The notes below the pieces were generated by a model, which worked only from the letters and a program-made list of their open reading frames with translations, was not told where the DNA came from and searched no databases. Shown piece after piece: positions 41,142-50,274 of a stretch of 64,000 nucleotides of DNA. Origin of the DNA: Buttiauxella ferragutiae. GTDB taxonomy: Bacteria > Pseudomonadota > Gammaproteobacteria > Enterobacterales > Enterobacteriaceae. Location: NCBI RefSeq assembly GCF_001654915.1, contig NZ_LXEQ01000003.1; one strand, given 5' to 3'. The translations under genes and the position numbers were made by a program. Positions within the stretch are counted from its first letter, which is position 1. Each line of letters opens with the position of its first letter.

Positions 41142-42644
41142 TTATGCCGCAATGGCATTCATAATTGCCGATACAGAAAGCTCAGCGAGTGGGATCTCCG
41201 CCACTTGCTGCCGGTCACGCATGATGATCACGCGATCCGCATACCCCACCAGCTCTTCGAGTTCGGAAGAGATAACCAGCAGCGCCAGTCCATCGGCACA
41301 CAGCGTTTCGATCAGACGGATAATTTCAGCATGTGCGCCAACGTCGATCCCACGCGTCGGTTCGTCGAGGATCAGGAATTGCGGTTTGGTCAGTAACCAG
41401 CGCGACAGCAGGACTTTTTGCTGATTGCCACCGGAGAGAAATTCAATCGGTTGATCCGGGCCGGGCGTGCGAATCCCCAACTGGCGGATAAAGCGTTCCG
41501 CTATCTGATACTGCTCGCGTTTTGGGATCGGGCGCAGCCAGCCGCGCTGGGCCTGCAACGCCAGAATGATGTTTTCGCGTACCGAGGCGGCGGCAATAAT
41601 GCCGTCGGTTTTCCTGTCTTCCGGGCAAAAACCAATCCCGAGCGACGAGGCTTTATGCGGCGATCGCAGCGATTGTTGCTTGCCTTTGATCCACGCATTA
41701 CCGCTGTCTGCGGGCTTGATCCCAAATATCACTTCGGCGGTTTCGGTGCGACCCGATCCTAATAAGCCCGCCAGGCCGACGATCTCACCGGGGCGGACTT
41801 CAAGATTGAACGGGTTGATCACCCCTTTCTTGCCGAAATCTTTGAACGCTGCAACGGGCTTATCGCTTAGTAAGGTGCGGCCTGCGCGGTTCAATGCGTT
41901 GGTTTCCAGCTCACGACCTAACATCATTTTGACCAGCTCGATCTGCGGTAACTCGGCGGTTTTGCGCGTGCCGACAAACGCGCCGTTGCGCAGAACGGTG
42001 ATCCTGTCGGTAACTTCATAAACCTGATCGAGAAAGTGAGTGACAAAGATCAGGCTGACGCCCTGATCGCGCAGCTGGCGCATCAGGGTAAAAAGCATTT
42101 CGACCTCTTTGGTATCGAGGCTGGCGGTCGGTTCATCAAGGATCAGCACTTTGGCTGACAGATCAATGGCGCGGCAGATCGCGACGATCTGCTGCATCGC
42201 CACGGAATAGCGGTTCAGCGGCTCGGAAACATCCAGCGAAAATCCGTAGGATTCCATCAAGCGGGTGGCGCGCTTTTCCATCTCTTTGCGCTGTAAAAAA
42301 CCAAAGCGACGCGGCTCGCGGCCAATAAACAGATTGTCTGCCACCGACATGTTCGGCAGCAGGTTAACTTCCTGGTACACCGTGCCGATACCGAGTTGCT
42401 GGGCGTGGGCGGTGTTTTTTGGCGAGATAAGCTCACCTTCGAGGTAAATATTGCCGCTATCGCGCTGATAAACGCCGGTAAGGGCTTTGATTAGCGTTGA
42501 TTTACCTGCTCCGTTTTCACCCAGTAACGCCATGATTTCGCCACGATTAAGGCTAAAGTCCACTTTGTCGAGCGCTTTGACCCCTGGGAAATGTTTCGAT
42601 AAACCTTCCGTGCGCAGAATTTCCTGGTTGTTATTTGTGTTCAT
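41142..42644 (-). CDS. ytfR: Galactofuranose ABC transporter ATPase YtfR
   Basis: A 500-residue double ABC ATPase of the CUT2 class. The N-terminal domain has Walker A GENGAGKST near residue 42 and Walker B VLILDEPTASLD; the C-terminal domain has a degenerate Walker A GLLGSGRTE and LSGGNQQKV with LILDEPTRGID. It powers uptake of galactofuranose. It follows ytfQ after a GC-rich palindromic repeat, which probably lowers its transcript level relative to the binding protein. Confidence 0.95.
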   Translation of the reverse strand: MNTNNNQEILRTEGLSKHFPGVKALDKVDFSLNRGEIMALLGENGAGKSTLIKALTGVYQRDSGNIYLEGELISPKNTAHAQQLGIGTVYQEVNLLPNMSVADNLFIGREPRRFGFLQRKEMEKRATRLMESYGFSLDVSEPLNRYSVAMQQIVAICRAIDLSAKVLILDEPTASLDTKEVEMLFTLMRQLRDQGVSLIFVTHFLDQVYEVTDRITVLRNGAFVGTRKTAELPQIELVKMMLGRELETNALNRAGRTLLSDKPVAAFKDFGKKGVINPFNLEVRPGEIVGLAGLLGSGRTETAEVIFGIKPADSGNAWIKGKQQSLRSPHKASSLGIGFCPEDRKTDGIIAAASVRENIILALQAQRGWLRPIPKREQYQIAERFIRQLGIRTPGPDQPIEFLSGGNQQKVLLSRWLLTKPQFLILDEPTRGIDVGAHAEIIRLIETLCADGLALLVISSELEELVGYADRVIIMRDRQQVAEIPLAELSVSAIMNAIAA

Positions 42645-42651
42645 TATTAGA

Positions 42652-42751
42652 CCCTCACCCCAACCCTCTCCCTAAAAGAGAGAGGGGGAAAAATCAAACC
42701 ACACTCGATCCAATCCCCTCTCCCCTTAGGAGAGAGGGCTAGGGTGAGGGG
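42652..42751. repeat. Dispersed GC-rich palindromic repeat, copy 4 (within the ytf operon)
   Basis: CCCTCACCCCAACCCTCTCC at one end and GGCTAGGGTGAGGGG at the other, each half with its own hairpin (CCCTCTCCC/GAGAGGGG and CCCCTCTCC/GGAGAGAGGG). Unlike copies 1-3 it lies inside an operon, between ytfQ and ytfR. Confidence 0.8.
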
Positions 42752-42760
42752 TAAAGCAGC

Positions 42761-43717
42761 TTAGTAGCCCATCGATTTTTTCTTCTCTAGCTCTTCTTTC
42801 GCGGTATCCGGGAGGTACAGCGTTGATTTAGTGATGGTCACTTTTTCCGGCAGGGTGCCGTCTTTCTTGAATTTCTCGAGTGCGTCAAACGCCGGGCCTG
42901 CCATGTTTGGCGTCAGCTCAACACTGGCGTTAGCTTCGCCATCCATCATCGCTTTGTAGATGTCCGGTACGCCGTCGATTGAACCAGTCAGAATATCTTT
43001 GCCTGGTTTCAGACCCGCTTCTTTAATCGCCTGAATCGCACCGATCACCATGTCATCGTTATGCGCGTAAACCATGCAGATGTTTTTGCCGTTGTCCTCA
43101 GCTTTGATGAAGCTCTCCATAACTTCTTTACCTTTGCTGCGGGTAAAGTCACCAGACTGAGAACGGATGATTTTCACGTTAGATGCTTTAGAAATGGCGT
43201 CCGCAAAACCTTTTTTACGGTCGATTGCTACGCTCGCGCCCACGGTGCCTTGCAGCTCAACCACGTTACACGCTTTGCCGTTCAACTCTTTGAGCAACCA
43301 TTCGCCAATGAGCTGGCCTTCCAGCACGTTGTTGGCAGTGACGACGGTCATATACAGCGATTTATCTTTAACATCGATATTACGGTCGAGCAGGAATACC
43401 GGGATTTTTGCCTCTTTTGCTTCTTGTAATACCGGCTCCCAACCCGTGGCGACGATTGGCGCAATGAAGATGGCGTCTACGCCCTGGGCGATAAATGAAC
43501 GTACAGCTTTAATCTGGTTTTCTTGTTTTTGTTGGCCATCGGCGATTTTCAGCGTGATTCCACGTTTTTGAGCTTCGCTCTTTGCAACGGACGTTTCTGC
43601 TGCGCGCCAGCCGGATTCAGAACCTACCTGCGAAAATCCGACCGTTAACGGAGCCGCTATCGCCATAGACGACATGGCTGCGGAGACAGCTGAGACCAAA
43701 AGTAAGCGCTTCCACAT
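42761..43717 (-). CDS. ytfQ: Galactofuranose-binding periplasmic protein YtfQ
   Basis: 318 residues with signal MWKRLLLVSAVSAAMSSMAIA cut before APLTVG. The mature protein is a ribose-binding-type sugar receptor (VGFSQVGSESGWRAAE, GVDAIFIAPIVATGWEP, YAHNDDMVIGAIQ) that in E. coli binds furanose galactose with high affinity. GAGGAT precedes the ATG. First gene of ytfQRT-yjfF; GalR-like and CRP-like sites lie upstream. Confidence 0.95.
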   Translation of the reverse strand: MWKRLLLVSAVSAAMSSMAIAAPLTVGFSQVGSESGWRAAETSVAKSEAQKRGITLKIADGQQKQENQIKAVRSFIAQGVDAIFIAPIVATGWEPVLQEAKEAKIPVFLLDRNIDVKDKSLYMTVVTANNVLEGQLIGEWLLKELNGKACNVVELQGTVGASVAIDRKKGFADAISKASNVKIIRSQSGDFTRSKGKEVMESFIKAEDNGKNICMVYAHNDDMVIGAIQAIKEAGLKPGKDILTGSIDGVPDIYKAMMDGEANASVELTPNMAGPAFDALEKFKKDGTLPEKVTITKSTLYLPDTAKEELEKKKSMGY

Positions 43718-43794
43718 AGGTACATCCTCGTAGGGTTATTGTTGGTTAAATTGTGGACTTCGAAAAAAACTATAGTCGACGTGCGGCGTAACAG

Positions 43795-43810
43795 AATGAG
43801 TTACATCACA
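43795..43810 (-). promoter_or_regulatory. CRP-like site upstream of ytfQ
   Basis: On the minus strand TGTGATGTAACTCATT gives TGTGA-N6-TCATT, with a perfect left half and three of five bases in the right half. It lies about 80 bp upstream of the ytfQ start. Confidence 0.4.
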
Positions 43811-43833
43811 ATTCAAACAAGTCACCTGCAAGC

Positions 43834-43849
43834 TTGTAACCGCTTACAC
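43834..43849. promoter_or_regulatory. GalR/GalS-type operator between ytfQ and ppa
   Basis: TTGTAACCGCTTACAC matches the GalR/GalS consensus GTGTAANCGNTTACAC at 13 of the 14 defined bases and has the central CG of LacI-family operators. It is about 120 bp upstream of ytfQ, suggesting galactose-dependent control. Confidence 0.6.
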
Positions 43850-44011
43850 AATTTTATTAATAATACGGCTATGTTTATGGATTTTTCCGGTGTCGGAAGG
43901 TTCTGGAAACGGGTGCTGGTGAGAAGTGAAGGCAAAAAGAGGCGAAGACATTTAAATCGAGTTAGCTATAATACGCGGCACTTGAATGACATCAGTTTAA
44001 AGGAAAAAGAC

Positions 44012-44539
44012 ATGAGCTTACTCAACGTCCCTGCGGGCAAAGATATGCCGGAAGACATCTACGTTGTTATCGAAATCCCAGCGAACGCTGACCCTATCAA
44101 ATATGAAATTGATAAAGACACCGGCGCGCTGTTTGTTGACCGTTTCATGTCCACTGCAATGTTCTATCCGTGCAACTACGGCTACATCAACCACACCCTG
44201 TCTTTAGATGGTGACCCGGTTGACGTTCTGGTTCCAACTCCGTACCCACTGCAACCAGGTTCTGTGATTCGCTGCCGTCCAGTTGGCGTGCTGAAAATGA
44301 CCGACGAAGCGGGCGAAGATGCCAAGCTGGTTGCGGTTCCGCACACCAAACTGAGCAAAGAATACGATCACATTAAAGATGTGAACGACCTGCCAGAACT
44401 GCTGAAAGCGCAGATCTCCCATTTCTTCGAGCAGTACAAAGCTCTCGAGAAAGGCAAATGGGTTAAAGTTGAAGGCTGGGACAACGCAGCAGCGGCTAAA
44501 GCAGAAATCATTGCTTCCTTCGAGCGCGCTAAGAAGTAA
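44012..44539 (+). CDS. ppa: Inorganic pyrophosphatase
   Basis: 175 residues, family I cytosolic enzyme that splits pyrophosphate to two phosphates and drives biosynthesis. Active-site features: YEIDKDTGAL, YPCNYGYI and DGDPVDVLV (metal-binding Asps). The ATG at 44012 follows AAAGGA and gives the E. coli N-terminus MSLLNVPAGKDMPEDIYVVI; the longer upstream frame is the promoter region. A strong terminator follows. Confidence 0.97.
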   Translation: MSLLNVPAGKDMPEDIYVVIEIPANADPIKYEIDKDTGALFVDRFMSTAMFYPCNYGYINHTLSLDGDPVDVLVPTPYPLQPGSVIRCRPVGVLKMTDEAGEDAKLVAVPHTKLSKEYDHIKDVNDLPELLKAQISHFFEQYKALEKGKWVKVEGWDNAAAAKAEIIASFERAKK

Positions 44540-44574
44540 TCATTCTTGTAGCGGAATTTCCGCCAGCAACTCAA

Positions 44575-44604
44575 CAGCACCCAAACCGGGTGCTGTTTTT
44601 TTTT
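44575..44604 (+). terminator. Terminator of ppa
   Basis: CAGCACCC and GGGTGCTG pair around a short loop, followed by nine T. Confidence 0.92.
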
Positions 44605-44954
44605 GCGAATAATTGATGTAATAAATAACCGACAAGATTAATTAATTATTTTTATCTATTATACCTTCACGTTATTGGTAATATATAACAATACAAATAA
44701 TTTATATTTCTCCATTTTATTAATCCACAGTGCGTGCCCGTTCACAAAATAGACACTGATATTGTTTACTCTGAAATAGCAATGTGAGCTAATCGATATT
44801 AGCTCGCGACATGCCTTATTCACCCGCTGCGAGATTCACAGCTCAAAAGCGTCAATACCGTTATCTATGCCTACCACCCTGTCATTTGATGACGCATTCA
44901 TCACAGCGACCCGGAAAATGAACCATATAAAATAATTATTAATTTGAGATTCTT
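44605..44954. other. Promoter region of the accessory ABC/glycosidase operon
   Basis: 350 AT-rich bases without a gene. It includes a palindrome at 44786-44805. The ATG of the first permease at 44955 has only GAGAT upstream, a weak ribosome site. The region is clearly poorer in GC than ppa, in keeping with acquired DNA. Confidence 0.45.
44786..44805. promoter_or_regulatory. Palindromic candidate operator
   Basis: GAGCTAAT and ATTAGCTC are perfect 8-bp arms around CGAT, about 150 bp before the operon. The TGTGA just to its left could also be half of a CRP site. No regulator gene is in the operon. Confidence 0.45.
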
Positions 44955-45845
44955 ATGAATGAAAATAAATTATTAGGTCTTGCCTGGATATCACCTTATA
45001 TAATCGGATTGTTTGTCTTCACCCTTTTCCCGTTTGTCTCTTCATTCCTGCTTAGCTTCACCGAATATGACTTAATGACCCCCCCCACATTTAACGGGAT
45101 AGAAAATTACCGTTATATGCTGACCGACGATACGCTGTTCTGGAAATCTGTCGCGGTCACCATCACCTATGTATTTTTAACCGTTCCCTTAAAGCTAGCA
45201 TTTGCACTAGGCGTCGCGTTTGTCCTGAATTTTAAACTTCGCGGTATTGGCTTTTTCCGCACGGCTTTTTACATCCCTTCGATTCTCGGCAGCTCCATTG
45301 CCATCGCGGTGCTGTGGCGGGCGCTTTTTTCCATCGATGGCCTGTTGAACAGTTTTCTCAGCCTGTTTGGCACAACACCGATCAACTGGTTTGGCGAGCC
45401 GCCGCTGGCCTTACTCTCTGTGACACTATTACAGGTGTGGCAGTTCGGCTCTTCAATGGTTATCTTCCTCGCAGCGCTTCAGAACGTTCCACAATCGCAA
45501 TATGAAGCGGCCATGATTGACGGCGCAACCCGCTGGCAGATGTTCACCAAAGTAACGATCCCTCTAATTACCCCGGTGATTTTCTTTAACTTTATTATGC
45601 AGACCACTAATACCTTCCAGGAGTTTACCGCGCCATACGTCATTACAGACGGCGGGCCAACGTATTACACCTATCTGTTCTCGCTCTATATCTACGACAC
45701 CGCATTTAAATACTTTGATATTGGTTACGCTGCGGCGCTGGCCTGGGCGCTGTTTATATTGGTCGCGCTCTTTGCCTGCTGTTTATTCAAGTCGTCGAAA
45801 TACTGGGTGTTTTATTCCGCCGATAAGGGAGGCAAAAATGGTTAA
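44955..45845 (+). CDS. ABC sugar permease, MalF/UgpA type
   Basis: 296 residues with six membrane helices of a CUT1-family importer; the first helix follows GLAWISPYIIGLFVFTLFPF. The cytoplasmic EAA loop is YEAAMIDGATRWQMFTKVTIP near residue 180, which docks with the ATPase. It overlaps the next permease by 8 bp. The substrate is probably an oligosaccharide, judging by the glycosidase in the same operon. Confidence 0.9.
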   Translation: MNENKLLGLAWISPYIIGLFVFTLFPFVSSFLLSFTEYDLMTPPTFNGIENYRYMLTDDTLFWKSVAVTITYVFLTVPLKLAFALGVAFVLNFKLRGIGFFRTAFYIPSILGSSIAIAVLWRALFSIDGLLNSFLSLFGTTPINWFGEPPLALLSVTLLQVWQFGSSMVIFLAALQNVPQSQYEAAMIDGATRWQMFTKVTIPLITPVIFFNFIMQTTNTFQEFTAPYVITDGGPTYYTYLFSLYIYDTAFKYFDIGYAAALAWALFILVALFACCLFKSSKYWVFYSADKGGKNG

Positions 45846-46665
45846 CCGTAGCGTTCGCTATTTTATCTTGCTGTTTATCGGGCTGCTGATGCTCTACCCG
45901 CTGGCGTGGATGTTTTCTGCTTCGCTCAAACCCAACAATGAAATATTCACCAACCTGAGCCTGTGGCCCTCAAACCTGACCTGGGACGGCTTTATCAACG
46001 GCTGGAAAACCGGCACCGAATATAACTTTGGTCATTACATGCTTAATACCTTTAAGTTCGTGATCCCAAAAGTGATCCTCACCATTATCTCTTCCACTGT
46101 GGTGGCCTACGGCTTCGCCCGATTCGAGATCCCGTGGAAGACATTCTGGTTCTCTGCCCTTATCGCCACCATGTTACTGCCAGGCACGGTGTTGCTCATC
46201 CCGCAGTACCTGATGTTTCGTGAAATGGGGATGCTTAACAGCTATTTGCCGCTGTATCTGCCTACCGCCTTCGCCACACAAGGCTTTTTTGTGTTCCTGC
46301 TCATCCAGTTTTTGCGCGGCGTGCCGCGTGATATGGAAGAGGCGGCGCAAATCGATGGCTGCAACTCAGCACAGGTGCTGTGGTATGTGGTCGTTCCCAT
46401 TCTTAAACCCGCCATTATCTCCGTCGCACTATTTCAGTTTATGTGGTCGATGAACGACTTCCTGGGGCCATTGATCTACGTCTATAGCGTTGACAAATAC
46501 CCCATCTCCCTGGCGCTGAAAATGTCGATAGACGTCAGCGAAGGGGCTCCGTGGAACGAAATACTCGCGATGTCGTGTATCGCGCTTATGCCCTCCATCA
46601 TCGTCTTCTTCCTGGCACAGCGTTACTTCATCCAGGGCGTGTCCAGTAGCGGTATTAAAGGTTAA
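45838..46665 (+). CDS. ABC sugar permease, MalG/UgpE type
   Basis: 275 residues, second CUT1 membrane subunit, with six helices and the EAA loop MEEAAQIDGCNSAQVLWYVVVP. The ATG at 45838 has AAGGGAGG just upstream and lies inside the end of the previous gene; the longer in-frame extension upstream is a shadow. It is followed 12 bp later by the ATPase. Confidence 0.9.
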   Translation: MVNRSVRYFILLFIGLLMLYPLAWMFSASLKPNNEIFTNLSLWPSNLTWDGFINGWKTGTEYNFGHYMLNTFKFVIPKVILTIISSTVVAYGFARFEIPWKTFWFSALIATMLLPGTVLLIPQYLMFREMGMLNSYLPLYLPTAFATQGFFVFLLIQFLRGVPRDMEEAAQIDGCNSAQVLWYVVVPILKPAIISVALFQFMWSMNDFLGPLIYVYSVDKYPISLALKMSIDVSEGAPWNEILAMSCIALMPSIIVFFLAQRYFIQGVSSSGIKG

Positions 46666-46677
46666 GGGGAAAATATT

Positions 46678-47805
46678 GTGGCTGCAGTCACTTTCAAGAA
46701 CGTGGAAAAAATCTATTCCAACGGGTTCAGAGCCGTCAACGGCATCGACCTGCATATCGCCGACGGCGAATTTATGGTGATTGTCGGGCCGTCCGGCTGC
46801 GCGAAATCCACGACTCTGCGAATGCTGGCCGGGTTAGAAACCGTCAGCGGAGGTGAAATTTATATTGGTGAAAAAATCGTCAATAACCTTGCACCTAAAG
46901 CGCGGGGTATCGCAATGGTATTCCAGAACTATGCGCTCTACCCGCATATGACGGTGCGCGAGAATCTGGCCTTCGGCCTGAAGCTCGCAAAGCTGCCCAA
47001 AGAAAGAATCGCTCAGCAGGTGAATGAAGCGGCGAAAATACTCGAACTGGAAGAGCTGCTCGATAGCCTGCCGCGCCAGCTCTCCGGTGGTCAGGCCCAG
47101 CGTGTCGCCGTAGGGCGCGCCATCGTCAAAAAGCCGGATGTGTTTCTGTTCGATGAACCGCTTTCCAATCTTGATGCGAAGTTGCGCGCCTCTATGCGCA
47201 TCCGAATTTCCGATCTCCACAAACAACTGAAGCTGTCTGGCAGCCCGGCCACCACCGTTTATGTGACTCACGATCAGACGGAAGCGATGACCATGGGCGA
47301 CAGGATCTGCGTGATGAAACAGGGCCATATCATGCAGGTTGATACCCCGGATAACCTCTATCACGCCCCGCTGAATATCTTTGTGGCGGGCTTTATCGGC
47401 GCGCCGGAAATGAACATCAAACCCACCAAAATCATTCGTAAAGAGGGTTTGCTTCACATCACGGTTGGCCAAAACACACTGGCGCTGAATGCCAGCCAAC
47501 AGGAGAAAGTCGCCCCCTTTGTCGATAAAAACGTCTTTTTCGGTATTCGCCCTGAAGCGGTGATGGTGTCAGCGCAGCCGTTTGCCAGCGAAGGCGCGGA
47601 GGGAACGCTTATCCGTACTGAAAATATGGGGCACGAATTCTTTCTCTACCTCGCCGTCGCAGACGTCGAACTCACCGCCCGCGTCACCGCCGAAGAGGCA
47701 AAGACGATCATCGAGGGCGGGTTAAACTGTCCGGTTTGGTTCCGCTTCAACATGGAAGAATGCCATCTCTTTGACGCCGAAAGTGAAAAGAATATCTCTT
47801 TGTAA
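46678..47805 (+). CDS. ABC sugar transporter ATPase, UgpC/MsmK type
   Basis: 375 residues starting with GTG (AAGGGGA upstream). Walker A is GPSGCAKST (Ala for the more usual Gly) near residue 37, the signature LSGGQAQRVAVGRAI near 134, Walker B VFLFDEPLSNLDAKL, then the H-loop YVTHDQTEAMT. The C-terminal third is the OB-like regulatory domain (FFGIRPEAV). Powers the two permeases before it. Confidence 0.93.
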   Translation: MAAVTFKNVEKIYSNGFRAVNGIDLHIADGEFMVIVGPSGCAKSTTLRMLAGLETVSGGEIYIGEKIVNNLAPKARGIAMVFQNYALYPHMTVRENLAFGLKLAKLPKERIAQQVNEAAKILELEELLDSLPRQLSGGQAQRVAVGRAIVKKPDVFLFDEPLSNLDAKLRASMRIRISDLHKQLKLSGSPATTVYVTHDQTEAMTMGDRICVMKQGHIMQVDTPDNLYHAPLNIFVAGFIGAPEMNIKPTKIIRKEGLLHITVGQNTLALNASQQEKVAPFVDKNVFFGIRPEAVMVSAQPFASEGAEGTLIRTENMGHEFFLYLAVADVELTARVTAEEAKTIIEGGLNCPVWFRFNMEECHLFDAESEKNISL

Positions 47806-47873
47806 TACAGGGCAATATCGCATTTTTTCGGGGATAGAGCCGTACGCAGTATTCTGACTAACAGGAGCATCGT

Positions 47874-48959
47874 ATGCATTTTCAATGGACACCATCACAG
47901 GCGCAGGCCTGGCAGGAGCAGCACGGCTGGACGTGTGGATTCAACTATCTGCCGCGAACCAGCGTGAACTGGACGGAAATGTGGCAAGCCGACACCTTCG
48001 ATCCGCAAACTATCGATCAGGAACTGGGCTGGGCGCGGCATCACGGCTATAACGCCCTGCGCACCAACCTGCCGTTTATCGTCTGGGAACACGATCGAGA
48101 CGGGCTACTAAATCGCATCGACACTTTCCTCGAACTGGCGGCGAAACACCAGATTCAGGTGATGCTGACGCTGATGGACGATTGCGCCTTTTCCGGCGAT
48201 GAGCCGTTCCTCGGCCCGCAAAAACCCCCTCGCCCAGGCGTGCATAACAGTCAGGCTGCGGCAAGCCCCGGGCGTGGAATTGTGATGGATCCCAGTCGCT
48301 GGCCAGCGGTGGAAGCCTATATCCGTGACGTCATTGAACGCTTTAAACACGATGAACGGGTCGCCATCTGGGATCTGTACAACGAACCGGGCAATCGTGG
48401 CATCAACGTGAGCGCCACCGAATCCGGAGAGGCCGACATCAGGATTGAGGAGTTCGCGCTACAACTGATGATTAACGCCTTTCGCTGGGCCCGTGAGGTC
48501 GGCCCTTCTCAGCCGCTGACGGTTGCCGCATGGCATCTCGACATTGAAAGCAACACGTTGTTCAGGCATCCGATCGATAGCGCAGCGCTTCAGCTTTCAG
48601 ACATCATCAGCTATCACGCCTATGTTCCCGCAAACTATCAGCTCACGGCATTGCACCACCTGTCACAACTCAATCGTCCTGTGCTTTGTACCGAGTGGCT
48701 GGCGCGGCATATGGACTGCACCTTCAGCGAGCAACTGCCGTTGTTCGCCGCTTATGACGCAGGTTGCTACCAGTGGGGATTGGTACAGGGTAAAACCCAA
48801 ACCTGGATCCCCTGGACCGGCGTCAACAAAACACATCCCGATCCGCAATCGTTATGGTTTCACGATGTTCTAAACGATCAGGGAAATCCGTGGAACGAAG
48901 AAGAAATGCGCCTGGTTAGCCACTTAACGGCTTGCCGACACAAGAGAGCTCGCGGTTAA
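47874..48959 (+). CDS. Cytoplasmic glycoside hydrolase, clan GH-A (GH5-like)
   Basis: 361 residues, a TIM-barrel glycosidase. The acid/base Glu is Glu171 in WDLYNEPGN and the nucleophile is likely Glu274 in VLCTEWLAR; YHAY and the Trp-rich WGLVQGKTQTWIPW also fit clan GH-A. There is no signal peptide, so it works inside the cell on the sugar imported by the ABC system. Databases often label such proteins 1,4-beta-xylanase, but the substrate cannot be read from sequence. It sits between the ATPase and binding-protein genes of the operon. Confidence 0.82.
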   Translation: MHFQWTPSQAQAWQEQHGWTCGFNYLPRTSVNWTEMWQADTFDPQTIDQELGWARHHGYNALRTNLPFIVWEHDRDGLLNRIDTFLELAAKHQIQVMLTLMDDCAFSGDEPFLGPQKPPRPGVHNSQAAASPGRGIVMDPSRWPAVEAYIRDVIERFKHDERVAIWDLYNEPGNRGINVSATESGEADIRIEEFALQLMINAFRWAREVGPSQPLTVAAWHLDIESNTLFRHPIDSAALQLSDIISYHAYVPANYQLTALHHLSQLNRPVLCTEWLARHMDCTFSEQLPLFAAYDAGCYQWGLVQGKTQTWIPWTGVNKTHPDPQSLWFHDVLNDQGNPWNEEEMRLVSHLTACRHKRARG

Positions 48960-48978
48960 TCACATTGAGGATGGAACC

Positions 48979-50265
48979 ATGAAGACAGCACTTCTTTTTT
49001 TACTGGTCTGTTGCACGCTCGGCAATGCATCGCTGGCTTTCAGCAGCGAACAAGTGGAACTGCGCTTCTCCTGGTGGGGCGGGAAATCCCGTAACGTCGC
49101 CACCCTGGAAGCCCTGAAGGCATTCGAAGTACGCTACCCCAGCATCAAAGTTAAAGCAGAATATACCGGTTGGGACGGCTATTCCTCTCGTGTCACCACG
49201 CAGCTCAACAGCGGCACGGAAGCAGATGTTATCCAGACAAACTGGAACTGGCTGACGCTGCTTTCCCGCACCGGAGATGGTTTCTACGATCTCAACAAAG
49301 TCAGTAAAGAGATCGGGCTAGAGCACTATTCCCCTGAGTCACTCGCCACCACCACGGTTAACGGCAAAGTGAATGCGATGCCCATTTCCAGCAATGTCAT
49401 GTTGTTCTATTACAACGCACATACCTGGGAAAAAGCAGGCGTTCCATTCCCTACTACCTGGGATGAATTACGTGCTGCGGGTCAACAGTTTAAAGAGAAA
49501 CTCGGCGATAACTATTTCCCCCTCGTCTTATCAGAACAAGATGCGCTGATGCTGGTGCGTTCTTACATGTACCAGAAGTACCAGAAAGAGATGATAGACG
49601 TTGAGAGTAAAACATTTGCCTGGAGTCATGAGGAGCTGGTTGAAGGGTTAACCTTTTATAAAAGCCTGATGGACGCGCATGTCGCCCCGAACATGAAGCA
49701 AATAGCTTCTTTCGGCAAAGGTATCAACTATGAAATGAAGCCCTGGATCAATGGCGAATGGGGTGGTGTTTATAACTGGAATGCGTTGTATACCGCTGAA
49801 GCCGGGAACCTGATTCTTCCTGACAAATTGGTCATGGGCCCCTACCCGATGCTCCCTGGCGCGAAAGATGCCGGACAGTTTCGTAAAACCGCGCTGATGT
49901 ATTCGATAAGTCGTCACACAAAGCATCCGAAAGAAGCCGCATTGCTGCTCAATTTCCTGCTCAATGAAAAGGAAGGCGTGGTGCCTGTTGGCCTTGAACG
50001 TGGGGCACCATTGAGTCAAACCGGGGAAAAAGCACTGCGTGACGCCGGGATCTGGCAGGATAACGATCCTGTTATTCAGGGGCTCGCACAATCGGCAAAA
50101 CTCCCTAATGCTTCGGCTACATTGCCACAACTGGAAGATGGGCAGTTTGTCACGCTGTTTGATAACGCCAGAGAAGCGATTGATTACGGTAAGAAAACCG
50201 TCGATCAAGCCGCGACGGAATTTGAACAGCAGGTGAACAGAATATTAAAACGCATCATGCGCTAA
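48979..50265 (+). CDS. ABC sugar-binding protein, family 1
   Basis: 428 residues with a Sec signal (LLFLLVCCTLGNASLAFS). The mature protein is a CUT1-type periplasmic binding protein: VELRFSWWGGKSRNVATLEA, then EADVIQTNWNWLTLL and the closing domain with PWINGEWGG. Many Trp and Tyr residues suit stacking on an oligosaccharide. It is the last gene of the operon, 19 bp after the glycosidase, which is unusual since the binding protein is commonly first. AGGAT precedes the ATG. Confidence 0.9.
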   Translation: MKTALLFLLVCCTLGNASLAFSSEQVELRFSWWGGKSRNVATLEALKAFEVRYPSIKVKAEYTGWDGYSSRVTTQLNSGTEADVIQTNWNWLTLLSRTGDGFYDLNKVSKEIGLEHYSPESLATTTVNGKVNAMPISSNVMLFYYNAHTWEKAGVPFPTTWDELRAAGQQFKEKLGDNYFPLVLSEQDALMLVRSYMYQKYQKEMIDVESKTFAWSHEELVEGLTFYKSLMDAHVAPNMKQIASFGKGINYEMKPWINGEWGGVYNWNALYTAEAGNLILPDKLVMGPYPMLPGAKDAGQFRKTALMYSISRHTKHPKEAALLLNFLLNEKEGVVPVGLERGAPLSQTGEKALRDAGIWQDNDPVIQGLAQSAKLPNASATLPQLEDGQFVTLFDNAREAIDYGKKTVDQAATEFEQQVNRILKRIMR

Positions 50266-50274
50266 GGTGAAAGT

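Noticed and set aside
11127..42751. CCCTCTCC repeats as a CRISPR array
   Set aside because: Copies are kilobases apart, palindromic and at gene ends, with no regular spacers and no cas genes.
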